This document shows, in pieces, positions 1 through 8,172 of a stretch of 64,000 nucleotides of DNA. Source of the stretch: Gemmatimonadota bacterium (GTDB lineage Bacteria > Latescibacterota > UBA2968 > UBA8231). The stretch spans positions 186,001 through 250,000 of the forward strand of contig JABJJN010000040.1 in NCBI GenBank assembly GCA_018660835.1, written 5' to 3'. A model generated the notes under the pieces. The model searched no databases. It had not been told where the DNA came from and worked only from the letters and a program-made list of their open reading frames with translations. Made by a program: the position numbers and the translations under genes. The first letter of the stretch is position 1. Every line of letters begins with the position of its first letter.

Positions 1-138
1 AATCATACCGCGAATCTGCGGTGAATCGTCATGGACAACCGTGTGATTCAGCTTTCGAATTCCCAGGGCGCGAATGGTACCCTGTTGCTTCTGACTGCGC
101 CCGATGGCGCTGCGCACCTGAGTGATAGACAACTTCAT
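1..138 (-). CDS. rpmD: 50S ribosomal protein L30 (uL30), 3' part beyond window edge
   Basis: L30 is a small protein of the large ribosomal subunit. The 46 visible codons read [13 protein letters not shown] and then [16 protein letters not shown] and QIRGMI, which is the standard L30 core; the family is about 60 residues long, so only some 10-15 residues lie beyond base 1. The ATG at 138 overlaps the TGA of rpsE by four bases (ATGA), which fits translational coupling within the spc operon and fixes the start. Family assignment is from the sequence; the missing C-terminus cannot be judged. Confidence 0.93.
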   Translation of the reverse strand, partial: MKLSITQVRSAIGRSQKQQGTIRALGIRKLNHTVVHDDSPQIRGMI

Positions 139-638
139 CGAAGGTTCTCCATAGGCACACCACGAACACGCGAGATGGTTTCGGCATCGCGCAACTCGCG
201 TAAACCTTCTACGGTTGCCTTAATCGTGTTCTGCGAATTGGCTGAGCCCAAAGACTTCGTCAAGACGTCGTGAACACCGGCCAAATCGAGCACGATGCGG
301 ATACCACCGCTGGCGATGACACCTGTTCCCGGCGAGGCGGGCTTCAACAACACGCGTGCGGCGCCAAAACGTCCAACAATTTCGTGAGGAAGGGTCCCCT
401 CTACCACAGGGACCTTAAAAACGCGCTTCCTCGCATCTTCCGTCGCTTTTCGAATGGCCTCAGCAACCTCGCCGGCCTTCCCGGAACCTACGCCGACATT
501 GCCAGCACGGTCACCAACGACGACCATGGCCGTGAAGGAGAAATTGCGCCCACCCTTGCGAACGTGTGAGACACGCCGAATGCTGTTTTGGACGACGACC
601 TCGGTGAGGTCAGAGGAATTTGAATCGTGTTTTGCCAA
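135..638 (-). CDS. rpsE: 30S ribosomal protein S5 (uS5)
   Basis: S5 is a small-subunit protein near the mRNA entry channel and is important for decoding accuracy. The 167-residue product has the N-terminal double-stranded RNA-binding fold ([31 protein letters not shown] at about 27-58) and the C-terminal half with [11 protein letters not shown] and [13 protein letters not shown]. Length and order of motifs are normal for the family. It sits between rplR (33 bases upstream) and rpmD, which it overlaps by four bases, as in the canonical spc operon. The start is the first ATG and leaves the usual short acidic leader before the conserved core. Confidence 0.98.
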   Translation of the reverse strand: MAKHDSNSSDLTEVVVQNSIRRVSHVRKGGRNFSFTAMVVVGDRAGNVGVGSGKAGEVAEAIRKATEDARKRVFKVPVVEGTLPHEIVGRFGAARVLLKPASPGTGVIASGGIRIVLDLAGVHDVLTKSLGSANSQNTIKATVEGLRELRDAETISRVRGVPMENLR

Positions 639-670
639 CCTAGTTGCCTGCTTCCTACGCTTCTATGTCT

Positions 671-1036
671 TCAGAACTGGAGGCCGCCCTCGCGGGCACC
701 CTCGGCGACGGCGCGAATCACGCCGTGGTAGATGAGTCCGGCCCGATCAAAGACGACCTTTTCGACACCACACTCTTGGGCCTTTGAGGCAATCATCTTG
801 CCCAATTCACGACCTTGCTCGATACGAGGTACACTCTTGTCAAAACCTTTGGTCTGTGTCGACAGACCAACGAGTGAGTGCCCTGCCTCATCGTCAACGA
901 GTTGCGCTTCGATGTTGCGTAGCGATCTGCGCACAACCAATCTCGGTCGTTGTGCCGTACCCGAGATCCGCTTGCGGATCCGGTGCCGACGCCGTTTCAG
1001 AGCGACGGTCTTCTGCTTTTGCTGCCTGTTTGCCAC
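671..1036 (-). CDS. rplR: 50S ribosomal protein L18 (uL18)
   Basis: L18 binds 5S rRNA together with L5 and helps to anchor it to the large subunit. The 121-residue protein has the basic N-terminus (residues 6-25, RRRHRIRKRISGTAQRPRLV), the motif VVRRSLRNIEAQLVDD, and the C-terminal VVFDRAGLIYHGVIRAVAEGAREGGLQF region (quoted here only as the motif DRAGLIYHG at about 97-105). Length is typical (115-122). It lies between rplF and rpsE in the normal spc order and is surely part of that operon. Confidence 0.98.
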   Translation of the reverse strand: MANRQQKQKTVALKRRRHRIRKRISGTAQRPRLVVRRSLRNIEAQLVDDEAGHSLVGLSTQTKGFDKSVPRIEQGRELGKMIASKAQECGVEKVVFDRAGLIYHGVIRAVAEGAREGGLQF

Positions 1037-1092
1037 GTCCAGTTAATCCTGTTGCGTAGTGAGTGCTTTGCCGTTCAGCCGGAGGGCCGACT

Positions 1093-1647
1093 CTAAGCGA
1101 CTGCGGTCTTGCCAGCCTTCCAGTGAATTACTTCGTCCACGTAGCGAATGCCCTTGCCCTTGTAGGGATCGGGTTTGCGAGATTGACGAATCTCAGCCGC
1201 TACCTGGCCAACTCTCTGCTTGTCGATTCCGTGTACAACGATCCGCGCCTGAACACCCGGCGCATCAGCGACTTCGAGATCAACATCTGCAGGTGACTCA
1301 TAGATCACTGGATGCGAGTAGCCGATATGGAGAGTAAGCGTCTTGCCTTGCGCCTCGGCCCGATAACCAACACCGTGAACCTCAAGCGTCTTGGAAAATC
1401 CCTCCGTCACACCTTGGACCGCATTTGCCACCAGAGACCGAGTCAGCCCGTGCAGTGCCATGGCCTCCTTGATCTCCACCTTGCGCGTCAACACGACTTG
1501 GTCGTCACCCACCTGGATGTCGATGTGCTCGGCGCGATACTGGAACTGCAGTTCACCCTTGGGCCCCTTGATCCGCACCTCGGGACTGGAGACTGAAACC
1601 TCCACACCCTTGGGGACCGATACAGGCTGTTTTCCTACACGTGACAC
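1093..1647 (-). CDS. rplF: 50S ribosomal protein L6 (uL6), GTG start
   Basis: L6 sits near the factor-binding site of the large subunit. The longest open frame begins at 1713 but would run back over the end of rpsH. The GTG at 1647 starts the conserved SRVGKQPVSVPKGV and is preceded by GGAG about eight bases upstream, so I place the start there, giving 184 residues (family about 175-185). Both halves of the duplicated L6 fold are present, with GVGYRAEAQGKTL and the C-terminal RKPDPYKGKGIRY signature. It follows rpsH by 16 bases and precedes rplR. Confidence 0.96.
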   Translation of the reverse strand: MSRVGKQPVSVPKGVEVSVSSPEVRIKGPKGELQFQYRAEHIDIQVGDDQVVLTRKVEIKEAMALHGLTRSLVANAVQGVTEGFSKTLEVHGVGYRAEAQGKTLTLHIGYSHPVIYESPADVDLEVADAPGVQARIVVHGIDKQRVGQVAAEIRQSRKPDPYKGKGIRYVDEVIHWKAGKTAVA

Positions 1648-1663
1648 GTTCGAAGCTCCTTGC

Positions 1664-2062
1664 TTACCAGACGCTGCAGAGGACTTCGCCGCCAACACCC
1701 ACTTTGCGGGCATCTCGGTCTGTCATCACACCGCGGGACGTGGACACAATCGCGATACCAAGACCACGACGGATTCTCGGCACTCCGTCTTTTCCTGCAT
1801 AGCGCCGCAGGCCGGGTCTACTCGCCCGACGGATGCCTTGGATGATTCCTCTACTCTTGTCATCATAGCGCAGATACAGACGCAGCTGTCCCTGCTTGCC
1901 ATCTTCATAGAAGGCGAAGTTGTCGATGAAACGCTCTTCTGCCAGAACTCGCGAAATCTCTCGCTTGATGCCTGAGGCAGGAATGTCGACACTGCGGTGC
2001 TGGGCCCTGCTGGCGTTACGAATTCTCGTCAGCAGATCGGCGATGGGGTCAGTCATGCTCAT
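1664..2062 (-). CDS. rpsH: 30S ribosomal protein S8 (uS8)
   Basis: S8 is a primary 16S rRNA-binding protein of the small subunit and, in E. coli, the translational repressor of the spc operon. An open frame extends upstream to 2182 across rpsN, but the conserved start MTDPIADLLTRIRNA follows the ATG at 2062, which has GAGG eight bases upstream; this gives 132 residues, the normal size. The C-terminal GIAIVSTSRGVMTDRDAR signature is present. It lies between rpsN and rplF. Whether it represses its own operon here cannot be told from sequence alone. Confidence 0.97.
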   Translation of the reverse strand: MSMTDPIADLLTRIRNASRAQHRSVDIPASGIKREISRVLAEERFIDNFAFYEDGKQGQLRLYLRYDDKSRGIIQGIRRASRPGLRRYAGKDGVPRIRRGLGIAIVSTSRGVMTDRDARKVGVGGEVLCSVW

Positions 2063-2073
2063 AATTGAATCCT

Positions 2074-2259
2074 CTACCAACTCGCCTTGGTGACGCCAGG
2101 AATCTCGCCCCGCAAGGCCAGCTCGCGGAAGCAGATACGGCACAGTCCGAATTTGCGATACACCGCTCGGGGCCTGCCACAACGTTGGCAGCGAGTGTAC
2201 TTTCGCACGTTAAACTTCGGCTTGCGCGCAGCCTTGATGATTAGGCACTTCTTAGGCAT
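2074..2259 (-). CDS. rpsZ: 30S ribosomal protein S14, zinc-binding type Z (uS14)
   Basis: S14 is a late-assembling protein in the head of the small subunit. This 61-residue form is the short, zinc-binding C+ type: [21 protein letters not shown] is followed by two CxxC pairs, CQRCG (residues 24-28) and CRICF (41-45), and ends [12 protein letters not shown]. The last tryptophan and the GVTKASW end are diagnostic. It sits between rplE and rpsH. The alternative long, zinc-free S14 is excluded by length and by the four cysteines. The open reading frame on the other strand is a shadow. Confidence 0.97.
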   Translation of the reverse strand: MPKKCLIIKAARKPKFNVRKYTRCQRCGRPRAVYRKFGLCRICFRELALRGEIPGVTKASW

Positions 2260-2276
2260 TCGCCGTCTCTCGTCGG

Positions 2277-2822
2277 TCAGTTGCTGAAGGGCACACCGAA
2301 GAGCCGTAGTAGTTCCTTGGCTTCTTCGTCGGTCTTCGCCGTGGTGACAAAGGTGATATTCATTCCGCGAATTTTATCAATCCGGTCATAGTCGATTTCC
2401 GGAAAAATGATCTGCTCACGAATTCCAAGATTGTAGTTGCCGCGGCCATCAAAACCGCGAGCAGGTACGCCTCGAAAGTCTCTCACCTGTGGTAGCGTGA
2501 AGTTTACCAATCTGTCGAGGAACTCAAACATTCGGTCCTGGCGCAGTGTGACCATCGCCCCAATGGGCATGCCCTCACGAAGCTTGAAGTTAGAGATCGC
2601 TTTCTTCGCTCTGCGAATGGCTGGCTTCTGACCTGTTATCGCTGTCAGTTCTGCCAGAACATTCTCCAAGGCCTTTGGTTCTTGTACTGCTTCTCCGACA
2701 CCAGCGTTGACAACAATCTTTTCCAACTTCGGAACTTGCATGGCATTGCTGTACTCAAAACGCTCACGAAGAGCTGGAATCAAGTCAGTCTTGTAGGTGT
2801 CTTTAAGTCGGCTTGCGGTCAT
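2277..2822 (-). CDS. rplE: 50S ribosomal protein L5 (uL5)
   Basis: L5 contacts 5S rRNA and the P-site tRNA from the central protuberance. The 181-residue product shows [39 protein letters not shown] and the C-terminal [14 protein letters not shown], all normal L5 motifs. The frame opens with GTG-ATG; I choose the ATG at 2822 because GGAG lies seven bases before it, although the GTG at 2825 is possible. The start is directly behind the rplX stop, so the two genes are probably translationally coupled. Confidence 0.97.
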   Translation of the reverse strand: MTASRLKDTYKTDLIPALRERFEYSNAMQVPKLEKIVVNAGVGEAVQEPKALENVLAELTAITGQKPAIRRAKKAISNFKLREGMPIGAMVTLRQDRMFEFLDRLVNFTLPQVRDFRGVPARGFDGRGNYNLGIREQIIFPEIDYDRIDKIRGMNITFVTTAKTDEEAKELLRLFGVPFSN

Positions 2823-2826
2823 CACT

Positions 2827-3144
2827 CTACTCCGAATCGATCATCTCGCCGCTGCGTGCGGCGACTCGTACATTGCGGCCATCATCAAGACGTTTCTTAC
2901 CGATACGCGTCGGCTCGTCATTGTGTGGATCGATGACCATGACGTTGGAAGCATGAATCGGCGCTTCGCGCTCGACAATGCCACCCTGAGGATCGCGCTG
3001 TGTCGGCTTGGTATGCTTCTTCATCATGCGGATCCCCTCGACAATCAGCCGATCCTGCTCTGGAATCACACGTAATACCCGACCACGCTTGCCCTTGTCG
3101 TTCCCACTGATTACCAAGACGGTATCATCACGTCGAATATTCAT
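2827..3144 (-). CDS. rplX: 50S ribosomal protein L24 (uL24)
   Basis: L24 is one of the two assembly-initiating proteins of the large subunit. The 105-residue product carries the KOW motif near the N-terminus ([20 protein letters not shown], residues 7-26) and the family motifs [28 protein letters not shown] and VMVIDP. Length is typical. Within the spc operon it follows rplN by 11 bases and precedes rplE. Nothing is unusual. Confidence 0.97.
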   Translation of the reverse strand: MNIRRDDTVLVISGNDKGKRGRVLRVIPEQDRLIVEGIRMMKKHTKPTQRDPQGGIVEREAPIHASNVMVIDPHNDEPTRIGKKRLDDGRNVRVAARSGEMIDSE

Positions 3145-3155
3145 CGCTATGGCTC

Positions 3156-3524
3156 CTACACGACTTCTGGTGCGAGGGAGACAATGCGCATGAATTGGCG
3201 CTCGCGAAGTTCACGAGCAACGGGACCAAAAATGCGCGAGCCTCGAGGTTCATTGTTTGCATCGAGGAGCACAGCTGCGTTCTCATCGAAGCGAATATAC
3301 GACCCGTCGGGACGGCGAAACTCTTTCTTGGTCCGCACCACAACGGCCCGGCACACCTCACCCTCTTTGAGGGGGCCATTGGGTAACACGTCGTGTACTG
3401 CGACGACAATCAGGTCACCTACGCCCGCGTAACGTCGCTTTGTGCCACCCAAAACACGGATGCACTTGGCGCTGCGGGCCCCAGCGTTATCGGCCATTCG
3501 CAGTATAGAATATTCGTGAATCAT
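3156..3524 (-). CDS. rplN: 50S ribosomal protein L14 (uL14)
   Basis: L14 forms part of an intersubunit bridge and the landing site for silencing factors. An open frame runs up to 3587 over the end of rpsQ, but family members begin at [17 protein letters not shown], so the ATG at 3524 is used, giving the standard 122 residues. The signature [19 protein letters not shown] and the C-terminal [22 protein letters not shown] match closely (here the motif [12 protein letters not shown] is at about 103-114). It is the first gene of the classical spc unit, following rpsQ. Confidence 0.97.
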   Translation of the reverse strand: MIHEYSILRMADNAGARSAKCIRVLGGTKRRYAGVGDLIVVAVHDVLPNGPLKEGEVCRAVVVRTKKEFRRPDGSYIRFDENAAVLLDANNEPRGSRIFGPVARELRERQFMRIVSLAPEVV

Positions 3525-3558
3525 CTGCTCTCTATGCTCTCTTCGTCCACTCTCACAC

Positions 3559-3825
3559 TCAGTCTGCGGCGCGAGCGACAACTTCAATGAGGCGCCAACG
3601 TTTGGTCTTGCTCAATGGGCGGCACTCACGAATCCGAACAATATCGCCGACATTCGACTGGTTTGTTTCGTCATGAGTGACAGCCTTCGTCGTCTGCTTG
3701 ATCTGGCGACCGTACAAACGATGCGCCGTTCGCGACTCGATGGCGACGACCCGTGTCTTCTCACTTCCGGCTTTGACTACCTTGCCTTCGATGACGCGAC
3801 CGCCAAAACCACTGTTCTCTGCCAT
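3559..3825 (-). CDS. rpsQ: 30S ribosomal protein S17 (uS17)
   Basis: S17 is a primary 16S rRNA-binding OB-fold protein. The 88-residue product has [19 protein letters not shown], then [19 protein letters not shown] and the signature [19 protein letters not shown], all standard. Its start lies three bases after the rpmC stop. It closes the S10 operon set (rpmC, rpsQ) before rplN. Confidence 0.97.
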   Translation of the reverse strand: MAENSGFGGRVIEGKVVKAGSEKTRVVAIESRTAHRLYGRQIKQTTKAVTHDETNQSNVGDIVRIRECRPLSKTKRWRLIEVVARAAD

Positions 3826-3828
3826 TGA

Positions 3829-4098
3829 CTATTCGTCTTTCGCGGTGGCTGCGCCACCTGAGGTGCTCGCATCACCAGCAGCGGCTGCGCCACCAGGAAG
3901 CGTGCGAATTCCTTGTTCATTTTCCTGCAGCAGCGTCCTGACGCGTGCGATATCGCGTCGCACATCCCGCATCCGGATGGGATTGCTCAATTGCCCGAGG
4001 GTGTTCTGGAATCGGAGATTGAAACTCTCTTCCTCGAGGTCATCGATACGTCCCTTGAGCTCTTCGACGCTCTGCTCTCTCAGCTCACTTGCTTTCAT
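3829..4098 (-). CDS. rpmC: 50S ribosomal protein L29 (uL29) with alanine/glycine-rich tail
   Basis: L29 is a two-helix protein near the exit of the peptide tunnel, beside L23. Residues 1-66 are the normal family core (MKASELREQSVEELKGRIDD, SFNLRFQNTLGQLSNP, DIARVRTLLQE). Usual length is about 65, but here the protein runs to 89 residues because of a low-complexity tail rich in Ala, Gly, Ser and Thr that begins at about residue 67. The tail is probably disordered. It follows rplP by nine bases. Confidence 0.96.
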   Translation of the reverse strand: MKASELREQSVEELKGRIDDLEEESFNLRFQNTLGQLSNPIRMRDVRRDIARVRTLLQENEQGIRTLPGGAAAAGDASTSGGAATAKDE

Positions 4099-4107
4099 CG
4101 GTCGTTC

Positions 4108-4518
4108 CTATCCAAGTCGCTCGACAAACTTCGTCTTGATCGGCAGCTTGTGACTGGCTAGTCGAAGTGCCTCTTTTGCTATCTCCAGTTCAACACCCGA
4201 CAGCTCAAACATCACGCGTCCAGGCTTCACAACAGCGACCCAATCCTCCGGAGCCCCCTTGCCCTTACCCATGCGAGTTTCGGCCGGCTTCTTGGTCCGC
4301 GGCTTGTCCGGAAAAATGCGAATCCACATCTTGCCGCTACGACTCATGGCGCGACTGATAGCAATACGGGCGGCCTCGATCTGACGACTGGTAATCCAGC
4401 CTGGCTCCATCGCCTTGAGACCGAATTCTCCAAAGGAAACCATAGCGCCTCCTTTGGCTTGTCCGCGCATTCGACCGCGTGACTGCTTACGCCACTCGAC
4501 CTTTTTGGGCATCAACAT
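4108..4518 (-). CDS. rplP: 50S ribosomal protein L16 (uL16)
   Basis: L16 organises the A-site tRNA elbow region of the large subunit. The 136-residue protein starts [17 protein letters not shown] as the family does and holds the RMRGQAKGG motif, the R-rich [20 protein letters not shown] motif and [15 protein letters not shown]. The ATG at 4518 is preferred to the ATG at 4512 because family members begin with MLxPKR. It lies between rpsC and rpmC in canonical order. Confidence 0.98.
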   Translation of the reverse strand: MLMPKKVEWRKQSRGRMRGQAKGGAMVSFGEFGLKAMEPGWITSRQIEAARIAISRAMSRSGKMWIRIFPDKPRTKKPAETRMGKGKGAPEDWVAVVKPGRVMFELSGVELEIAKEALRLASHKLPIKTKFVERLG

Positions 4519-4551
4519 GGTGCTGTTTTCTTTCCCTTATTATCCGAAAAT

Positions 4552-5217
4552 CTATTGCTGCTGCTGTTGCGGCTGCTCTTCTTCGATCTCATCGACTACT
4601 TCACCGTGGCAGATCCAAACCTTTACGCCAACAGTTCCAGAGATCGTGTACGCTGTCGAGTGTGCGAAATCAATATCCGCTCGCAGTGTATGCAGAGGAA
4701 CCCGGCCAGCGGGTTCTGACCGCTCACGACGCGACATCTCCGAACCACCCACGCGGCCGGCAATCTCAATACGAATTCCTTCAGCCCCCATCCGCATCGC
4801 GGATGCTACGGAGCGCTTGATCGCACGTCGAAAAGCGACACGTTGCTCAAGCTGACGAGCGAGATTGTCACCTACGAGCTGGGCGTCCAACTCTGGCTTC
4901 TTGACTTCTTGGATATTGAGGGACACGTCCTTCTGTGTCAGCGTCTTGAGCTCATCGCGAAGCTTGTCGACCTCAGCGCCGCGGCGACCGATGGCGATGC
5001 CCGGACGCGCACAGTGGACTTCGATCGTCACACGTTTCGGCTGACGCTCGATGTGCACCTTCGCTACCCCGGCCCGCTGCAAACGCTGACGGATGTAGCG
5101 GCGGAGGGTGATGTCTTCTGCCAACAGTTCAGCGAAGTCTTTTTCTGCAAACCAGTTCGAACTCCAGCCCTTGATGACGCCAAGGCGAAAGCCGTATGGA
5201 TGTGTCTTCTGACCCAC
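4552..5217 (-). CDS. rpsC: 30S ribosomal protein S3 (uS3)
   Basis: S3 forms the mRNA entry pore and its helicase with S4 and S5. The 221-residue protein has the MGQKTHPYGFRLGVIKGW start, the KH domain (VTIEVHCARPGIAIGRRGAEV at about 64-84; core GIAIGRRGAEV), and the C-terminal motif GAEGIRIEIAGRVGGSEMSR. The tail EEEQPQQQQQ is coded by a short CAG/CAA run just before the stop and is a mild oddity. Neighbours rplV and rplP are as expected. Confidence 0.98.
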   Translation of the reverse strand: MGQKTHPYGFRLGVIKGWSSNWFAEKDFAELLAEDITLRRYIRQRLQRAGVAKVHIERQPKRVTIEVHCARPGIAIGRRGAEVDKLRDELKTLTQKDVSLNIQEVKKPELDAQLVGDNLARQLEQRVAFRRAIKRSVASAMRMGAEGIRIEIAGRVGGSEMSRRERSEPAGRVPLHTLRADIDFAHSTAYTISGTVGVKVWICHGEVVDEIEEEQPQQQQQ

Positions 5218-5231
5218 GAAGTATCCTTGTC

Positions 5232-5636
5232 TTATTCTGCAGTGTCGACGACGGCTTCAGTAGCCGACGCCTCGTCAGTTCGAACGACTTCTGCCCGTCC
5301 ATCAGAGACAATGATGGTCACGTGACTTTGCCTCTTGTTGATTCTGTTCGCCGAGCCACGAGCCCGAGGACGTAAGCGCTTGAGAGTGCGCCCCTCATCA
5401 GCGAAAATGCGACTAACAAACAACTCGTCCGCGTCCGTGGTAACTTCGTCATCACGATTCACCGCGTTGGCGATGGCGGAACGTAAGGTCTTCTCGATGA
5501 TGCGTGCGGAGAACCGTGGCGTGAATTGCAGAATCGCCAGGGCTTCCTCCACGGATTTCCCACGGATCAGGTCAATCACTTGCCGGACCTTGGTGGCAGG
5601 GATGCCAATGTGTCGTTGAACAGCTCGCGCTTCCAT
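5232..5636 (-). CDS. rplV: 50S ribosomal protein L22 (uL22)
   Basis: L22 lines the peptide exit tunnel with its long beta-hairpin. The 134-residue product contains KVRQVIDLIRGKSVEEALAIL, the helix IIEKTLRSAIANAVNRDD, and the hairpin and C-terminal signature TLKRLRPRARGSANRINKR followed by SHVTIIVSD. A variable acidic/alanine tail of some 20 residues extends past the family core. It lies between rpsS and rpsC. Confidence 0.97.
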   Translation of the reverse strand: MEARAVQRHIGIPATKVRQVIDLIRGKSVEEALAILQFTPRFSARIIEKTLRSAIANAVNRDDEVTTDADELFVSRIFADEGRTLKRLRPRARGSANRINKRQSHVTIIVSDGRAEVVRTDEASATEAVVDTAE

Positions 5637-5650
5637 CAGTTCATTCAGCC

Positions 5651-5938
5651 TTAGCGCATCCCGGCGCTGCGTTCGGTGGACCGGCCTGCGTGACCTCGAA
5701 AGGTCCGCGTTGGCGCAAACTCGCCAAGCTTGTGGCCCACCATGTTCTCAGTGATATAGACGGGGATAAACTTGTTGCCATTGTGAACCGCCAATGTGTG
5801 CCCGACAAAGTCAGGAGTGATTGTCGATCGCCTGGACCACGTACGAACGACCTTCTTATCTCCTGTTTTGTTCAAGGCTTCGACCTTCAATGCGAGATGC
5901 TCGTCAATGAAGGGCCCCTTCTTAATAGACCTTGGCAC
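5651..5938 (-). CDS. rpsS: 30S ribosomal protein S19 (uS19)
   Basis: S19 is in the head of the small subunit and contacts A-site tRNA. The 95-residue protein starts [15 protein letters not shown] and carries the signature [22 protein letters not shown] type region (here [16 protein letters not shown]) and [16 protein letters not shown] near the C-terminus. Length and start match the family. It follows rplB and precedes rplV. Confidence 0.98.
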   Translation of the reverse strand: MPRSIKKGPFIDEHLALKVEALNKTGDKKVVRTWSRRSTITPDFVGHTLAVHNGNKFIPVYITENMVGHKLGEFAPTRTFRGHAGRSTERSAGMR

Positions 5939-5982
5939 GTTCTCTCCTACCGTCCTTGATTTTCTACGTTACAGCTCATTGT

Positions 5983-6822
5983 CTACTTGCGATTCCGTCG
6001 GCGCAGAATCCAGGCATTCGATGCCTTCTTGCGCTTGCGGGTCTTGTACCCCTTGGTCGGCTTGCCCCATGGGGTCACCGGATGGCGCCCACCAGAAGAC
6101 TTTCCTTCACCACCACCGTGCGGATGATCGACCGGATTCATCACAACACCACGCACCTTCGGGCGACGTCCTAACCAACGAGAGCGCCCAGCCTTGCCTC
6201 CCACGACATTGGCATGATCGGTATTACCAACTTGACCAATCGTGGCATAACATGTCCGCAATACTTCGCGAATCTCTCCAGAAGGCATGCGCAGTTGTAC
6301 GCGCCCGCCTTCGTCTTCGTCGCGCCCCATGATCTGAACTTCGGCGCCCGCGCTGCGAGCCATACGTCCGCCCTGACCAGGATTCAGCTCAATGTTGTGA
6401 ACCAGTGTTCCAACGGGGATCCGCGCCAAAGGCAATGCATTCCCTACGGCGATCGGGGCATCCGGTCCTGCCACAACTTCGTCGCCTACGTTCAGGTGAT
6501 TCGGCGCCAGGATATATCGTTTATCGCCATTCTTGTAGAAAATCAAGGCAATGAAGGCAGATCGATTCGGATCGTATTCAATCGTTGCTACACGTCCAGG
6601 AATTCCAGGGTTGTTACGTCGGAAATCGATGATCCGATAGCGGCGTTTGTGCCCTCCCCCGCGGCGTCGCGACGTGATCCGTCCGCGATTGTTGCGGCCG
6701 CCAGACTTGGTGATCGTATCCGTGAGGGCCTTATGAGGTGCATCCGTGGAAACTTCCTCAAAGGAGTTTACCGTGCGAGTGCGCTGGATCGGCGTGATGG
6801 GTCGAAAGCGTTTGATCGGCAT
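5983..6822 (-). CDS. rplB: 50S ribosomal protein L2 (uL2)
   Basis: L2 is one of the oldest large-subunit proteins and is needed for peptidyl transferase activity and subunit joining. The 279-residue protein has [20 protein letters not shown] near residue 40, [10 protein letters not shown], and the highly conserved C-terminal [20 protein letters not shown] with its essential histidine (His within DHPHGGG at about 232). Length is typical. It lies six bases downstream of rplW. Confidence 0.99.
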   Translation of the reverse strand: MPIKRFRPITPIQRTRTVNSFEEVSTDAPHKALTDTITKSGGRNNRGRITSRRRGGGHKRRYRIIDFRRNNPGIPGRVATIEYDPNRSAFIALIFYKNGDKRYILAPNHLNVGDEVVAGPDAPIAVGNALPLARIPVGTLVHNIELNPGQGGRMARSAGAEVQIMGRDEDEGGRVQLRMPSGEIREVLRTCYATIGQVGNTDHANVVGGKAGRSRWLGRRPKVRGVVMNPVDHPHGGGEGKSSGGRHPVTPWGKPTKGYKTRKRKKASNAWILRRRNRK

Positions 6823-6828
6823 AACAGT

Positions 6829-7113
6829 CTAGCTCTCCACCAGTTCGATCGAGTCACCGGCCCGTAATTTCACGTAGGCCTTCTTGCCTTTTGAGGTCAT
6901 GCCAACAGCAACGCCCTGGCGCTTTTTCTTTCGTGGCACCGGTACTGTGCGCACGGATTCAACCTTTACCTCAAAGATCGCCTCCACCGCTTGGCGGATC
7001 TGAATCTTGTTGGCTCGCGGGTCGACGCGAAAGGTATACGTGTTGCTGTCACGTAGGATCGTCGCCTTTTCGGTAATTACAGGCGATCGCAGTATGGAAC
7101 GGTCCAAAGCCAT
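6829..7113 (-). CDS. rplW: 50S ribosomal protein L23 (uL23)
   Basis: L23 sits at the tunnel exit and is the docking site for trigger factor and SRP. The 94-residue product shows the normal motifs ILRSPVITEKATILRDSNTY, ANKIQIRQAVEAIFEVKV and the VRTVPVPRKKKRQG loop. Length is typical (about 95). It is placed between rplD and rplB in the S10 order with short spacers of eight and six bases. Confidence 0.97.
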   Translation of the reverse strand: MALDRSILRSPVITEKATILRDSNTYTFRVDPRANKIQIRQAVEAIFEVKVESVRTVPVPRKKKRQGVAVGMTSKGKKAYVKLRAGDSIELVES

Positions 7114-7121
7114 CTTCTTCC

Positions 7122-7754
7122 TCAGCCCCCGTGCACCTGGCCCAGCGCTTCCACGCTGGCTGAGGTCAACACCAGGAGTTCATTCGCGATGATCTCATAG
7201 GTCCCGACAGTGCCTGCTGTGCTCATTGTCACGCCGGCAATGTTCCGCCCGGACTTCACAACGGCTGCGTCGGCTGTTGCCTGCACGAATAGCACTTTGC
7301 CACTTCCAGCTCCGCACGCCGCCAACAGGGCGGCGAAACTCTTCGTGTTAGGCTCGCTCATCTGCGGGTTGTCGATAACGATCACCTTGCCCTCCTGTGC
7401 CTTATGACTCAGGGCGGAGGTAATCGCACGCTTGCGCAAGGAACGAGGCAAACGGCTGTAGTAAGAGCGTGGCTTCGGCAGACTAAAGGCTGCGCCACCG
7501 CCGCGAAGCAATGGTGACCCCACTGTACCACGTCGGGCACCTCCAGTGCCTTTCTGGCGATGATGCTTACGCTTCGAGTATGCAACCTCAGAGCGACCCT
7601 TTGCTGAGGCATTCCCCTGGCGCTGATTGGCCTGGTAGACGACCACTGCACTGTGGATCGCCTGTTCTGAAACTTCCGCTTCAAACAGTTGAGCCGGAAG
7701 ATCAACGCTGCCAGATTTCTGTCCCTCAGCGCTGAGGATATCTACGGACGCCAT
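7122..7754 (-). CDS. rplD: 50S ribosomal protein L4 (uL4)
   Basis: L4 lines the peptide tunnel and, in E. coli, also regulates the S10 operon. The 210-residue protein has the internal loop motif KRKHHRQKGTGGARRGTVGSP, then LPRSLRKRAITSALSHKAQEG, and the C-terminal nucleic-acid-binding part. Its ATG is only seven bases from the rpsJ stop, where rplC is normally found, so the L3 gene is missing from this position. The gene itself looks intact and normal. Confidence 0.97.
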   Translation of the reverse strand: MASVDILSAEGQKSGSVDLPAQLFEAEVSEQAIHSAVVVYQANQRQGNASAKGRSEVAYSKRKHHRQKGTGGARRGTVGSPLLRGGGAAFSLPKPRSYYSRLPRSLRKRAITSALSHKAQEGKVIVIDNPQMSEPNTKSFAALLAACGAGSGKVLFVQATADAAVVKSGRNIAGVTMSTAGTVGTYEIIANELLVLTSASVEALGQVHGG

Positions 7755-7761
7755 TTTCGTC

Positions 7762-8070
7762 TCAGACCTTGATGTCGATTCCGATGCCAGCCGGTAGATC
7801 GAGTTTCATCAGTGAGTCCACCGTCTGGGGCGTGGACTCATAGATATCGATCAACCGCTTGTGCACGCGGGTTTCAAACTGCTCACGGGACTTCTTGTCT
7901 ACATGTGGACCACGCAGCACTGTGTAAATCGTGCGGTCCGTAGGCAGAGGGACCGGTCCGGCAATCCGGGCACCACTGCGTCGGACGGTCTGGACAATCT
8001 CGTCTACAGACCGGTCGAGTGCAGCGTGATCGTATGCCTTCAACCGAATTCTAATCCTATCTACAGCCAC
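7762..8070 (-). CDS. rpsJ: 30S ribosomal protein S10 (uS10), GTG start
   Basis: S10 is a small-subunit head protein that also acts as NusE in transcription antitermination. The 102-residue product has [20 protein letters not shown], the signature [20 protein letters not shown] (about residues 37-56) and [17 protein letters not shown]. It starts with GTG behind a purine-rich AGGAGAGG stretch. It follows tuf by 87 bases and is followed directly by rplD, with no rplC. Confidence 0.97.
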   Translation of the reverse strand: MAVDRIRIRLKAYDHAALDRSVDEIVQTVRRSGARIAGPVPLPTDRTIYTVLRGPHVDKKSREQFETRVHKRLIDIYESTPQTVDSLMKLDLPAGIGIDIKV

Positions 8071-8123
8071 TTGTTCTTCCCTCTCCTAAACATTCCAATA
8101 AAACCGCACTCAATTACCCAGTT

Positions 8124-8172
8124 ACCTTACTTGGTACCTTACTTAGAAATCTTGACCTTACTCGGAAATCTC
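8124..8172 (-). repeat. Three direct repeats spanning the tuf stop codon
   Basis: The nine-base core ACCTTACTY (plus strand) occurs at 8124, 8136 and 8155. The copies at 8136 and 8155 are alike over about 17 bases and the last one includes the tuf stop codon, so the 3' end of tuf appears to have been copied into the tuf-rpsJ spacer. In mRNA sense the repeated core reads AGTAAGGT. Function is unknown; slippage duplication is the simplest explanation. Confidence 0.6.

Noticed and set aside
1648-1713. 22-residue N-terminal extension of L6
   Set aside because: It overlaps the rpsH coding end and has no family support; the GTG at 1647 has a ribosome site.
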